Part shown: positions 41,058 to 48,841 of the stretch, piece by piece
Position numbering within the stretch: position 1 is the first letter of the stretch
Layout of the letters: the number at the start of each line of letters is the position of its first letter
DNA from: DATEOR01 sp963841425
GTDB taxonomy: Bacteria > Actinomycetota > Thermoleophilia > Gaiellales > Gaiellaceae
Length of the DNA stretch: 64,000 nucleotides
Reading direction: 5' to 3'
Assembly (NCBI GenBank): GCA_963841425.1
Contig: CAWJCL010000005.1
Location: 124,001 to 188,000 of the forward strand
Position numbers and translations under genes: made by a program
The notes under the pieces: model-generated
What the model saw: only the letters and a program-made list of their open reading frames with translations
Database searches by the model: none
What the model was told of the DNA's origin: nothing

Positions 41058-42262
41058 CCCGGCGCGGAGCTCTCCCGCGTCGGTATTCCGAGACGGCGCG
41101 TGATCCACGGGACCGGCGTGCCCTGGCCGACGACCGAGAGGAGAACGACGACCAAGACGATGTAGAAGATCGTCGTCGCCTCCCCGACGCCCTGGAGCAC
41201 GGCGAAGGCGGCGAGCAGAATCGGGACTGCGCCCTTGAGCCCGCACCACGCGATGAAGGCACGCTCGCCCCGGCTGAAGCTGAAGGGCGCGAGCGCGGCC
41301 AGGACGATCGGCGGGCGCACGAGCACGGCGAGGGCGAGCACGAGCGCAATCCCGTCCACCCAGATGTCGAGCGTGAGCGACTCGATCTTGACTACCAGGC
41401 CCAGGACGACGAAAACAGCGATCTCGGCGAGGACGGCCAGCGCGCCGTGAAAGCGCTCGATCTCGGACTTGTAGGGGGTGCGCGTATCGCCCACGACGAG
41501 CCCTGCGATGAACACCGCGAGAAACCCGGAGCCGTGTGCAAGCGCCGTCACGCCGTAGAGCGCCCCCGCCAGAGCGAGCGCGAGCACGGGACTGAGGGCC
41601 GGCGCCGGAAGCGTGACGCGGCGGAGGAGCGCGACCATCGCCAGCGCGCCGACGAGCCCGACCGCCGCGCCGATCGCCATCTCGACCACGAACTCGCGGA
41701 GGATGACGAAGCTCGAAGCGTCGTCGTGCGTGGCGAGCTCGATCATCCCGATCATGAGGGCGATTCCTGCGGGGTCGTTCACGCCCGCCTCGCCCTCGAG
41801 CGTCACTCCCGAGCGCCCCTCGATCTCGCGCTGGCCGAGCACCGAGAACATCACGGCCGGATCGGTCGGCGCAAGAGCCGCGCCGATGACTCCTGCCGTC
41901 ATCCATTCGAACCCGAGCGCGTAGTGGGCGAAGACCGCGACGATTCCGGCGGTCGCGAACGTCCCGAAGACACCGAGCGAGAGGACCGGCCCGAGGGCGC
42001 CCCGAAAGCGCCGCCAGCCGATGTCCATGCCGCCGTTGAAGAGGATGACGATCAGGGCGACCACGGCGATGCGCTCCACCGTGAGCACCGGGACTTGCGC
42101 GTAGAGGCTCGGGAAGAGGTCCGAGACCACCGCGGCCGCCACGAGGAAGACGGCAGGTGACGGGATCGGGATCCAGGCCGTGAGCCGAGTCGAGAGAACG
42201 GCGAGCGCCACACCCGCCCCGAGTGCGAGAAGGATGGCTGCGAAGTCGGCGATCTCGGTCAT
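41054..42262 (-). CDS. Cation:proton antiporter (CPA1, NhaP2-like)
   Basis: 402 residues from ATG 42262. Motifs LIVILFNGGMDIGW, GAALAPTDPAVMFSVL and GEAGVNDPAGIALMIG (the conserved NDP) and WCGLKGAVPILLAAFA. Similar to K+/H+ antiporter NhaP2 group. Convergent with DUF1272, a few bases overlap. Its C-terminal TrkA-C domain, found in longer NhaP2 homologs, is absent. Confidence 0.85.
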   Translation of the reverse strand: MTEIADFAAILLALGAGVALAVLSTRLTAWIPIPSPAVFLVAAAVVSDLFPSLYAQVPVLTVERIAVVALIVILFNGGMDIGWRRFRGALGPVLSLGVFGTFATAGIVAVFAHYALGFEWMTAGVIGAALAPTDPAVMFSVLGQREIEGRSGVTLEGEAGVNDPAGIALMIGMIELATHDDASSFVILREFVVEMAIGAAVGLVGALAMVALLRRVTLPAPALSPVLALALAGALYGVTALAHGSGFLAVFIAGLVVGDTRTPYKSEIERFHGALAVLAEIAVFVVLGLVVKIESLTLDIWVDGIALVLALAVLVRPPIVLAALAPFSFSRGERAFIAWCGLKGAVPILLAAFAVLQGVGEATTIFYIVLVVVLLSVVGQGTPVPWITRRLGIPTRESSAPG

Positions 42263-42314
42263 GGCCAAGGCATCGCCGACCAGGCTTCCCGGCACACCGC
42301 AGCCGACAATATCG

Positions 42315-42773
42315 CTATCCGGCCAGCCAGACGAGGCAGGCGGCGCGCTCCTGGACGGCCTTCGCAGCCTTCGCGTAGAGGCGCCGGCGCAGGCGCGTCC
42401 GGTCCGGGCCGAAGACGAGCAAGCCGGGCCTGCGCTCGGCGACGACCTCGAGGAGTGCGGCGGTCGGGCGCACGCTTCGCACGCGCAGCCGCTCGACGGC
42501 GACCCCGAGCGATGCCGCGAGCACCGCCGGGGCGCGGAACGCATCCGCGTCCTCCGGCAGATCCGGCAGCTGGTCGTAGCCCATGTGCACGGACATCGCG
42601 AGCGGAGGCAGCTCGACCACGTTCACGACGAGAAGCGGCTGCCCTTCCTCGACGGCCGCATCGACGGCCACGCGCGATGCCTCGGGATCAAACGGCACGC
42701 CGAGCGTGGCCAAGAGGACGGGCCGGCGCAGGGCCCCGGCCGGCTCTGCGGCTATTCGGGTCGGAGCTTCCAC
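42315..42773 (-). CDS. UspA-like protein
   Basis: 152 residues from GTG 42773. The core LLATLGVPFDPEASRVAVDAA and LLVFGPDRTRLRRRLYAKAAKAVQ gives the Usp fold, but the ATP-binding G-x2-G-x9-G(S/T) loop is not convincing, so it may be a non-ATP-binding Usp. It overlaps the upstream membrane zinc-ribbon gene by 22 bases and is preceded by it on the same strand. Confidence 0.6.
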   Translation of the reverse strand: MEAPTRIAAEPAGALRRPVLLATLGVPFDPEASRVAVDAAVEEGQPLLVVNVVELPPLAMSVHMGYDQLPDLPEDADAFRAPAVLAASLGVAVERLRVRSVRPTAALLEVVAERRPGLLVFGPDRTRLRRRLYAKAAKAVQERAACLVWLAG

Positions 42774-43105
42774 GTCGGCGTGCTCCTCGCCCGGCGGCGG
42801 ATTCGTCGCCGCCACCACGGCATGTAGAGCAGAAACCACATCGCGAGGACGACGGGGAGGAGGAGGAACAGGGACTCCGCCACGAAGATCGCGAGCAACC
42901 CGAACAGGAGCGTCGTTCCGAGGGCGACACCGACCGGCACGATCCGCAGACGGCGCATGTCTCGCAGCAGCCCCTCGTACTCGCCGGCCGGAATCTGGTT
43001 CGTATTCCAGCGGCGTCCGCAGCCCTCGCACTGCCAGGTCTCCCCGTAGGCAACGTGCTTCATCTCGCCGCAATCGCACGCGACGGTGATCGGCGGGCCT
43101 TTCAT
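42752..43105 (-). CDS. Zinc-ribbon membrane protein
   Basis: 117 residues: a Cys cluster (VACDCGEMKHV and WQCEGCGRRW) at residues 9-31, then two transmembrane helices (VGVALGTTLLFGLLAIF and FLLLPVVLAMWFLLYM) and a basic C-terminal stretch. Overlaps the Usp gene. Role unknown; possibly a zinc-sensing or redox anchor. Confidence 0.65.
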   Translation of the reverse strand: MKGPPITVACDCGEMKHVAYGETWQCEGCGRRWNTNQIPAGEYEGLLRDMRRLRIVPVGVALGTTLLFGLLAIFVAESLFLLLPVVLAMWFLLYMPWWRRRIRRRARSTPTWKLRPE

Positions 43106-43137
43106 CCAACTGATTGTAGGCGGCGCTCGTAACCCGA

Positions 43138-43166
43138 TTGAAGTCGTCCGTCCACGGTGCTACGGT
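43138..43166 (+). promoter_or_regulatory. Promoter of the permease gene
   Basis: TTGAAG, 17 bases, TACGGT, 45 bases before the GTG start at 43212. It overlaps the divergent zinc-ribbon gene promoter region only slightly. Confidence 0.55.
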
Positions 43167-43211
43167 GCCGCAGCCGCGCAGGCGGCGGTCGGCTCACCGA
43201 ATGGAGGCTCT

Positions 43212-44675
43212 GTGGCTGAAGCAGTCGTAGAAGAACGCCAACTCCTGAAGGCGATGCGCTGGTACGACGGGTTCGTGGTCGCGCTGGCCAATCCTGGATT
43301 CCTCCTCGGATCGCTCGGCTTCTCGATCGGAGCTCTCGGCGGCTGGGGCGCGACGTTCCTGTGGGGGATCTCCATGATCATCGGAACGCTCTCCAACTGG
43401 ATCTACTCGGAGCAGGCGGCGATGTTCCCGGACAAACCCGGCGGCATCTCGCTGTATGCGAACGAGGGCTGGCGCAAGTACTTCACGTTCATCGGGCCCG
43501 TGGCGACCTTCGGCTACTGGTTCGCCTGGTCGAGCGTGCTCGCGCTCTTCGGGATCGTCATCGGAAGTCTCGTTCAAGCGGAATGGGCGACCGGGGAGAC
43601 GTGGTCGACGACCTGGGGCCCGCTTGCCAACACCGGCGTCGGCTTTCCGCACGTGATCGCTATCGCCGTCATCGCCGTCGTCTGGGCGGTCAACATCTTC
43701 GGCATCAGGCCGGCCGTCTGGATGGCCTACGTGACGGGCGCCCTGCTCATGATCCCGCTCTTCGTCTTCATCGTCCTCCCGTATGTGACCGGAGACTGGT
43801 CGAGCTCGAACATCACGTGGGAGCTGCACGACTGGAAGACGGCTGTCGTCTGGCTCTACATCATGGGCTGGTCCGCCTACGGCGTCGAAACGTGTGCGGC
43901 CTTCGCCCCCGAGTACAAGGACACGGTGCGTGACACGAGTCTCGCGCTACGCTCGGCCGCGCTTTTCTCGCTCGCCGTCTACTTCCTCCTCCCGATGGGC
44001 GTCGCCGGGACCGTTCCCTACGACACGATTGCCGGCGACTCGAGCGGAATCGTCTACCTGGTGGACGGGTTCGACACCATCCTCGGGGGTGGCGGCGACG
44101 TCATGGTCGCCCTCCTGATCGCGAGCCTCTTCATCTCGATGAACACGGCCACCGCCGACGGCTCGCGGGCTCTTTACGGGATCGCGCGCGATGGGGTCAC
44201 GGTGAAGCAGCTCGACCACCTGAACCGCTTCCACGTCCCCGCTCGCGCGATGACCGTCGACCTCGTGGTCAACGTCCTGCTCGTCCTGCTCGTCGGGAAC
44301 ATCCTTGCCATCCTCGTCGCGGGGAACCTCGGCTACATGTCGGCGCACTTCTTCGCGCTGACGGCGTTCCTGCTCCTGCGGAAGGATCGGCCGAACTGGC
44401 CGCGTCCGATCCGGCTGGCTCGCCCCTGGATCGGGATCGCCGCAATCGTGGCGTCGATCAACGCGTTCCTCATCATCGTCGGTGCCTCGAACCCGAGTCT
44501 CACCGGTTACGGAGGCAAGAAGGAGACCTGGATCGGGATCGGGGTACTGCTCATTTCCGTCCTTCTCTTTGCGTACCGGCGAATCGTCCAGGACAAGAAG
44601 CCCTTGCGCCTGCGCGACGAGACTCCGGCAGTGCCGGTCTCTCCGCCTTCGACGCCGGTCGGCACCTCGAGCTGA
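43212..44675 (+). CDS. APC-superfamily amino acid/amine permease
   Basis: 487 residues with about 12 transmembrane helices, starting EERQLLKAMRWYDGFVVAL and FLLGSLGFSIGALGGWGA; residues AYGVETCAAFAPEYKDT mark helix 6. GTG 43212 has GGAGG 4 bases before. It probably takes up an amine or amino acid used by the next gene cluster. Substrate not readable. Followed by a strong terminator. Confidence 0.8.
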   Translation: MAEAVVEERQLLKAMRWYDGFVVALANPGFLLGSLGFSIGALGGWGATFLWGISMIIGTLSNWIYSEQAAMFPDKPGGISLYANEGWRKYFTFIGPVATFGYWFAWSSVLALFGIVIGSLVQAEWATGETWSTTWGPLANTGVGFPHVIAIAVIAVVWAVNIFGIRPAVWMAYVTGALLMIPLFVFIVLPYVTGDWSSSNITWELHDWKTAVVWLYIMGWSAYGVETCAAFAPEYKDTVRDTSLALRSAALFSLAVYFLLPMGVAGTVPYDTIAGDSSGIVYLVDGFDTILGGGGDVMVALLIASLFISMNTATADGSRALYGIARDGVTVKQLDHLNRFHVPARAMTVDLVVNVLLVLLVGNILAILVAGNLGYMSAHFFALTAFLLLRKDRPNWPRPIRLARPWIGIAAIVASINAFLIIVGASNPSLTGYGGKKETWIGIGVLLISVLLFAYRRIVQDKKPLRLRDETPAVPVSPPSTPVGTSS

Positions 44676-44690
44676 CCGTATGACGCACGA

Positions 44691-44714
44691 GAGGGCGGGC
44701 AAAGTCCCGCCCTC
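44691..44714 (+). terminator. Terminator after the permease
   Basis: Perfect 9-bp stem GAGGGCGGG/CCCGCCCTC around a CAAAGT loop, 15 bases after the stop and followed by TCGTTC. Confidence 0.75.
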
Positions 44715-44730
44715 TCGTTCATCCTGCTGC

Positions 44731-44759
44731 TTGCAACGCTGGACGAGCGGTTGGAGAAT
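44731..44759 (+). promoter_or_regulatory. Candidate promoter of the TMA dehydrogenase gene
   Basis: TTGCAA, 17 bases, GAGAAT, 35 bases before the start at 44795; a strong AAGGAGG ribosome site follows. Confidence 0.4.
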
Positions 44760-44794
44760 CGCTTTCCCAGTGCGTCCAAAGGAGGCTTCCGCGA

Positions 44795-46912
44795 ATGGCG
44801 CGTGACCCGAAGTACGACATCCTCTTCGAGCCGATCCAGATCGGCCCGAAGACCATGAAGAACCGCTTCTACCAGATCCCCCACTGCAACGGGTTCGGGT
44901 CGGAGAAGCCCTTGAACCAGGCGCACTTCCGGGCCATGAAGGCCGAGGGTGGCTACGCCGCGGTCTGTACGGAGTACTGCTCCATCCATCCGGAGTCGGA
45001 CGACACGCACAGGGTCTCCGCTCGCCTCTGGGACGACGACGACATCAAGAACCTGGGCCTCATGTGCGACATGCTCCACGAGCACGGGGCCCTCGCCGCC
45101 GCCGAGCTCTGGTACGGCGGCCCGCACGCGCCCTGCATGGAGACGCGCTGCGTCCCGCGTGCCCCTTCCCAGATCCCGTCGGACTTCGAGCACCTCACCT
45201 ATCCGAAGGAGATGGACCGAGACGACATCCGCGAGGTCCAGGGCTTCTACGTCGAGGCGGCGAAACGCGCCCGCGAGGCCGGCTTCGACATCGTCTACGT
45301 CTACGGCTCGCACTCCTACCTCCCGCAGCAGTTCCTGACGCCGTACTACAACCGGCGCACGGACGAGTACGGCGGCTCCTTCGAGAACCGCGCGCGTTTC
45401 TGGCGCGAGACGATCGAGCAGGTGCGCGACGCCGTCGGCGCCGACTGCGCGATCGCGGTGCGCATGTCGACCGACATGTTCATGGGCGAGGCCGGCACGC
45501 AGCTCGAGCGCGACTGCCTGCCCTTCGTGGAGCTCGTCGACGAGATCGTGGACGTCTGGGACATCAACGTCTCCGGAATCTCCGAGTGGGGCGAGGACGC
45601 GACCCCGTCCCGCTTCTACGAGTCCGGCCGCATGCTCCCCTGGCAGAAGGCCGTGAAGGGCGTCTCCAAGAAGCCGGTGCTCGGCGTCGGGCGCTTCACG
45701 AGCCCGGACCTCATGGTCGAGGCGATCTCGGACGGCGCGCTCGACATCATCGCCACCTGCCGGCCCTCGATCTCCGATCCCTTCCTTCCGAAGAAGATCG
45801 ACGAGGGCAGGCTCGACGACATCCGCGAGTGCATCGGCTGCAACATCTGCATCTCGCGCTGGGAGATCGGCGGCCCGCCGGTCATCTGCACTCAGAACGC
45901 GACCGCGGGCGAGGAGTACCGGCGCGGCTGGCACCCGGAGCGCTTCGAGAAGGCGGGGAACGCCGATAACGACGTCCTCATCGTCGGCGCGGGCCCGGCC
46001 GGGATGGAGTGCGCGCGCGTCCTCGGCGAGCGCGGCATGCGCCGCGTCCACCTCGTCGAGGGACAGGACGACATGGGCGGGATCATGCGCTGGATCCCGC
46101 AGTTCCCTGGGCTCGGCGAGTGGGCCCGCGTCGTCAACTACCGCAAGATCCAGATCGACAAGCTGAAGAACGTCGAGTTCATCCCGAATACGCGGCTCGA
46201 CGCCGACGGCGTCAAGAACTACGGCGCCGAGATCGTCATCGTCGCAACCGGCGGCTACTGGGCGACCGACGGCCTCAACGGCTGCACCCACGACACGATC
46301 CCCGGCGCGGACGCCTCGCAGGCGTGGTGTGCCACTCCGGAGCAGATCATGGTCGACGGCAAGGCCGTGGGCGACAAGGTGCTCATCGTCGACAACGACG
46401 GCTACTTCACGGGGGTCTCCCTCGCCGAGAAGCTGGCCGAGGAGGGCAAGCAGGTCACTCTCATGACCCACCTCGGCCACATCGCGCCCTACATGCACTT
46501 CACGCTCGAGGCGCCGAACATGCACCGGAAGCTGCACAAGCTGAAGGTCGAGATCGTCACGTACCAGATCCCGACGCAGATGGCGGAGGGCAAGGTCACC
46601 TCGGCGCACGTCTACGACGAAGAGCACCTGACCGAGTGGGGCGTCGACTCCGTCGTCCTCGTCACGCAGAGGCGGTCGGACGAGGCGCTCTACCGCGAAC
46701 TCAAGGACTCGGTCGGCATCGACGCGCTCGAGTCGGAGGGCATCACGGGCTTCTACCGGATCGGCGACTGCGTCGCCCCCCGCCTCGTGGCCGACTGCAT
46801 CTTCGACGGGCACAGGCTGGCCCGCGAGATCGACTCCGAGAATCCCGAGGTGCCGCTGCCGTTCAAGCGCGAGCGCCACGTGATCGAGCGAGAGGCGGTG
46901 TTGACCGCGTAA
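44795..46912 (+). CDS. tmd: Trimethylamine dehydrogenase-like flavoprotein
   Basis: 705 residues closely patterned on TMADH/DMADH. N-terminal OYE-type barrel includes NRFYQIPHC with the Cys (residue 31) that attaches FMN, TEYCSIHPESDD, VYGSHSYLP and EWGED. The 4Fe-4S motif CIGCNICISRWEIGGPP follows, then an NADPH-like Rossmann domain (VLIVGAGPAGMECARV). The Tyr equivalent to Tyr60 of TMADH is kept (DMADH has Gln), as are the aromatic Trp residues; this favours trimethylamine over dimethylamine. The enzyme turns TMA into DMA and formaldehyde, and electrons go to ETF, encoded next. Ribosome site AAGGAGG. Confidence 0.88.
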   Translation: MARDPKYDILFEPIQIGPKTMKNRFYQIPHCNGFGSEKPLNQAHFRAMKAEGGYAAVCTEYCSIHPESDDTHRVSARLWDDDDIKNLGLMCDMLHEHGALAAAELWYGGPHAPCMETRCVPRAPSQIPSDFEHLTYPKEMDRDDIREVQGFYVEAAKRAREAGFDIVYVYGSHSYLPQQFLTPYYNRRTDEYGGSFENRARFWRETIEQVRDAVGADCAIAVRMSTDMFMGEAGTQLERDCLPFVELVDEIVDVWDINVSGISEWGEDATPSRFYESGRMLPWQKAVKGVSKKPVLGVGRFTSPDLMVEAISDGALDIIATCRPSISDPFLPKKIDEGRLDDIRECIGCNICISRWEIGGPPVICTQNATAGEEYRRGWHPERFEKAGNADNDVLIVGAGPAGMECARVLGERGMRRVHLVEGQDDMGGIMRWIPQFPGLGEWARVVNYRKIQIDKLKNVEFIPNTRLDADGVKNYGAEIVIVATGGYWATDGLNGCTHDTIPGADASQAWCATPEQIMVDGKAVGDKVLIVDNDGYFTGVSLAEKLAEEGKQVTLMTHLGHIAPYMHFTLEAPNMHRKLHKLKVEIVTYQIPTQMAEGKVTSAHVYDEEHLTEWGVDSVVLVTQRRSDEALYRELKDSVGIDALESEGITGFYRIGDCVAPRLVADCIFDGHRLAREIDSENPEVPLPFKRERHVIEREAVLTA

Positions 46913-46927
46913 AACGCTCCGCGTTTT
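46911..46927 (+). terminator. Terminator overlapping the tmd stop
   Basis: AAAACGC-tcc-GCGTTTT, a 7-bp stem whose 3' arm ends in TTTT and whose 5' arm includes the stop codon TAA. Likely a partial or Rho-assisted terminator; readthrough into etf is plausible because the gap is only 60 bases. Confidence 0.55.
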
Positions 46928-46983
46928 CCGCGGGAAGAAGCAGTGCCAGCGAATCCGCCTGAAGGGAAGGGATACTCCACGCC

Positions 46984-47736
46984 GTGAAAGTGGTCGTCTG
47001 CGTCAAACAGGTGGCTGTTCTGGGTGACGAAGTCGAGTTCGCCGAGGACGAGCGGGACGTCGATCCCGACTACCTCGACTTCGCGCTGAACGAATGGGAC
47101 ACGTACGCGACCGAGGAGGCTCTCCGCCTCGTCGAGGCCGCAGGCTCCGGCGAGGTCGTGGTCGTGTCGGTCGGTGACGAGGACGCCGAGGACGCCATGC
47201 GGCGCTGCCTCGCCATGGGCGCCGACCGCGGCATCCGCGTCGCGACGGAAGGGCGCCTGGACCCGATCCAAGTCGCCCGGGCCCTCGCGGAGGTCGTCCA
47301 GGCAGAGAGCGCCGACCTCGTTTTCGCAGGTGTGCAGTCGAGCGATTCCGTCCAGGCCGCGACCGGCGGAGCCCTTGCCGGGCTCCTCGAAATGCCCTCG
47401 GTCGCGGTCGTGACGAAGATCGAGCTCGGCGAGGGGAAGGCGACGGTCCACCGCGAGCTCGAGGGCGGCCTCGTGGACGTGGTCGAGGTGGACACGCCCG
47501 CCGTGCTCACCATCCAGACCGGGATCAACGAGCCTCGCTACGCGACTCTCCGGGCGATCAAGCAGGCGGAGGAGAAGGAGATCGATGTTCGGCAGGCGAG
47601 CGAGCGCGGCGACCCGGCCTCTCGCGTCCGCAAGATGTTCGTCCCCCCGAAAGGCGAAGGCGCGGAGATGCTGGACGGCGGCGCGGCCGAGGTCGCGCAG
47701 CGCATCCGGGAGATCGTGCAGGAAAAGCTCGCATGA
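46984..47736 (+). CDS. etfB: Electron transfer flavoprotein beta subunit
   Basis: 250 residues with VKVVVCVKQVAVLGDEVEF, RRCLAMGADRGIRVA and GVQSSDSVQAATGGALAGLL, the ETF beta signatures. Holds AMP. Partner of etfA. Immediately downstream of the TMA dehydrogenase, whose known acceptor is ETF, so the pair is probably dedicated to it. Start GTG 46984. Confidence 0.93.
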   Translation: MKVVVCVKQVAVLGDEVEFAEDERDVDPDYLDFALNEWDTYATEEALRLVEAAGSGEVVVVSVGDEDAEDAMRRCLAMGADRGIRVATEGRLDPIQVARALAEVVQAESADLVFAGVQSSDSVQAATGGALAGLLEMPSVAVVTKIELGEGKATVHRELEGGLVDVVEVDTPAVLTIQTGINEPRYATLRAIKQAEEKEIDVRQASERGDPASRVRKMFVPPKGEGAEMLDGGAAEVAQRIREIVQEKLA

Positions 47737-47833
47737 CTGGGGCCACCCCACGCCTCCACCCGCGTTCAGCCTATTGCGCGAAAGCGCACGCGTGGCTCGC
47801 GGAGAGTGCAGAAAGCGCGCGGAAGGTGAGCGG

Positions 47834-48775
47834 ATGAGCGTCCTCGTCGTCGCCGAGCACCTGCGGGGCCAGGTTCGCCCCATCACGCTCGAGCTCGTCT
47901 CCGCCGCGACGGAGCTTGGCGAGGAGACGGCGGTCGCCGTCATCGCCAAGGACCCGGCCTCAATCGCCGACCAGTTGGACGTCGAAGGCGTGAACGAGAT
48001 CGTCGGCGTCAGGGTCGAGCAGGAGGAGTTCGAGAACGACGTCTACCGCCAGGCCGTCGAGCAGCTCATTTTCGACCGCAGCCCCGACGTCGTTCTCGTC
48101 GGGTTCACCGTGAACGGGATGGGCTACGCCCCGGCTCTCGCCGCCAAGCTCGGCATCGGCTTCGCTTCCGACATCTTCGCGCTCCGTCGTGACGGCGGCG
48201 ATCTCGTCGCCGAGCGCTCGTTCTACGGGTCGAAGGTGAACGCCGAGATCGACTTCCCAGGGCACGACCGCGTCCTCCTGATGATCCGGCCCACCGCCTG
48301 GCCGCCGGCCGAGGGCGCCGGCGCCGCCGTCGAAGCGGAACTCGAGGTCGGCATCACCGAATCGCGAGCCCGGCACGCCGACTTCCGGGAGGTCGCTTCG
48401 AGCGGCGACGTGGACATCACGGGGGCGGACTTCCTGCTCTCGGTCGGGCGCGGCGTCGGGGAGAAAGAAAACCTCGGGCAGTTCGAGGGCTTGGCGGAGA
48501 AGATGGGCGCAACCCTCTCCGTCTCGCGCCCGCTCGTCGACCAAGGGTGGATGCCGAACTCGCGGCAGGTCGGTCAGTCCGGCAAAACAGTGAAGCCCAA
48601 GGTCTATCTCGCACTCGGGATCTCAGGGGCGGTACAGCACCTCGCCGGCATGAAGACGAGCGGCACCATCATCGCCGTCAACATGGATCCCGAGGCGGCG
48701 ATCTTCAACGTCGCCCACTACGGCGCTGTCGCCGACCTCTTCGAAGTAGCCGACGAGCTCGACAAGCTCTACTGA
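47834..48775 (+). CDS. etfA: Electron transfer flavoprotein alpha subunit
   Basis: 313 residues with VLVVAEHLRGQVRPITLEL and the FAD-binding C-terminal segment LYLALGISGAVQHLAGMKTSGTIIAVNMD-type text (YLALGISGAVQHLAGMKTSG and AVNMDPEAAIFNVAHYG). Start ATG 47834 has GGAAGGTGAG before it; a longer upstream frame in the 97-base gap is not supported. It carries FAD and passes electrons onward. Confidence 0.93.
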   Translation: MSVLVVAEHLRGQVRPITLELVSAATELGEETAVAVIAKDPASIADQLDVEGVNEIVGVRVEQEEFENDVYRQAVEQLIFDRSPDVVLVGFTVNGMGYAPALAAKLGIGFASDIFALRRDGGDLVAERSFYGSKVNAEIDFPGHDRVLLMIRPTAWPPAEGAGAAVEAELEVGITESRARHADFREVASSGDVDITGADFLLSVGRGVGEKENLGQFEGLAEKMGATLSVSRPLVDQGWMPNSRQVGQSGKTVKPKVYLALGISGAVQHLAGMKTSGTIIAVNMDPEAAIFNVAHYGAVADLFEVADELDKLY

Positions 48776-48803
48776 CCCTATGGTGCTGGCCGGCCAAACC
48801 AAA

Positions 48804-48820
48804 GCCGGGCGACGCCCGGC
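48804..48820 (+). terminator. Hairpin after etfA
   Basis: GCCGGGC-gac-GCCCGGC, the same stem as the one after the amidase gene, 29 bases after the etfA stop. No T run. Could be a partial terminator or an RNA-stability hairpin between etfA and the FeS gene. Confidence 0.45.
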
Positions 48821-48841
48821 TCCATCTCGCCTGACAGCGCC

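Noticed and set aside
42862..43105. Usp-like gene extended back to 43109
   Set aside because: The upstream frame is the shadow of the zinc-ribbon membrane protein; Usp homology starts near 42773.
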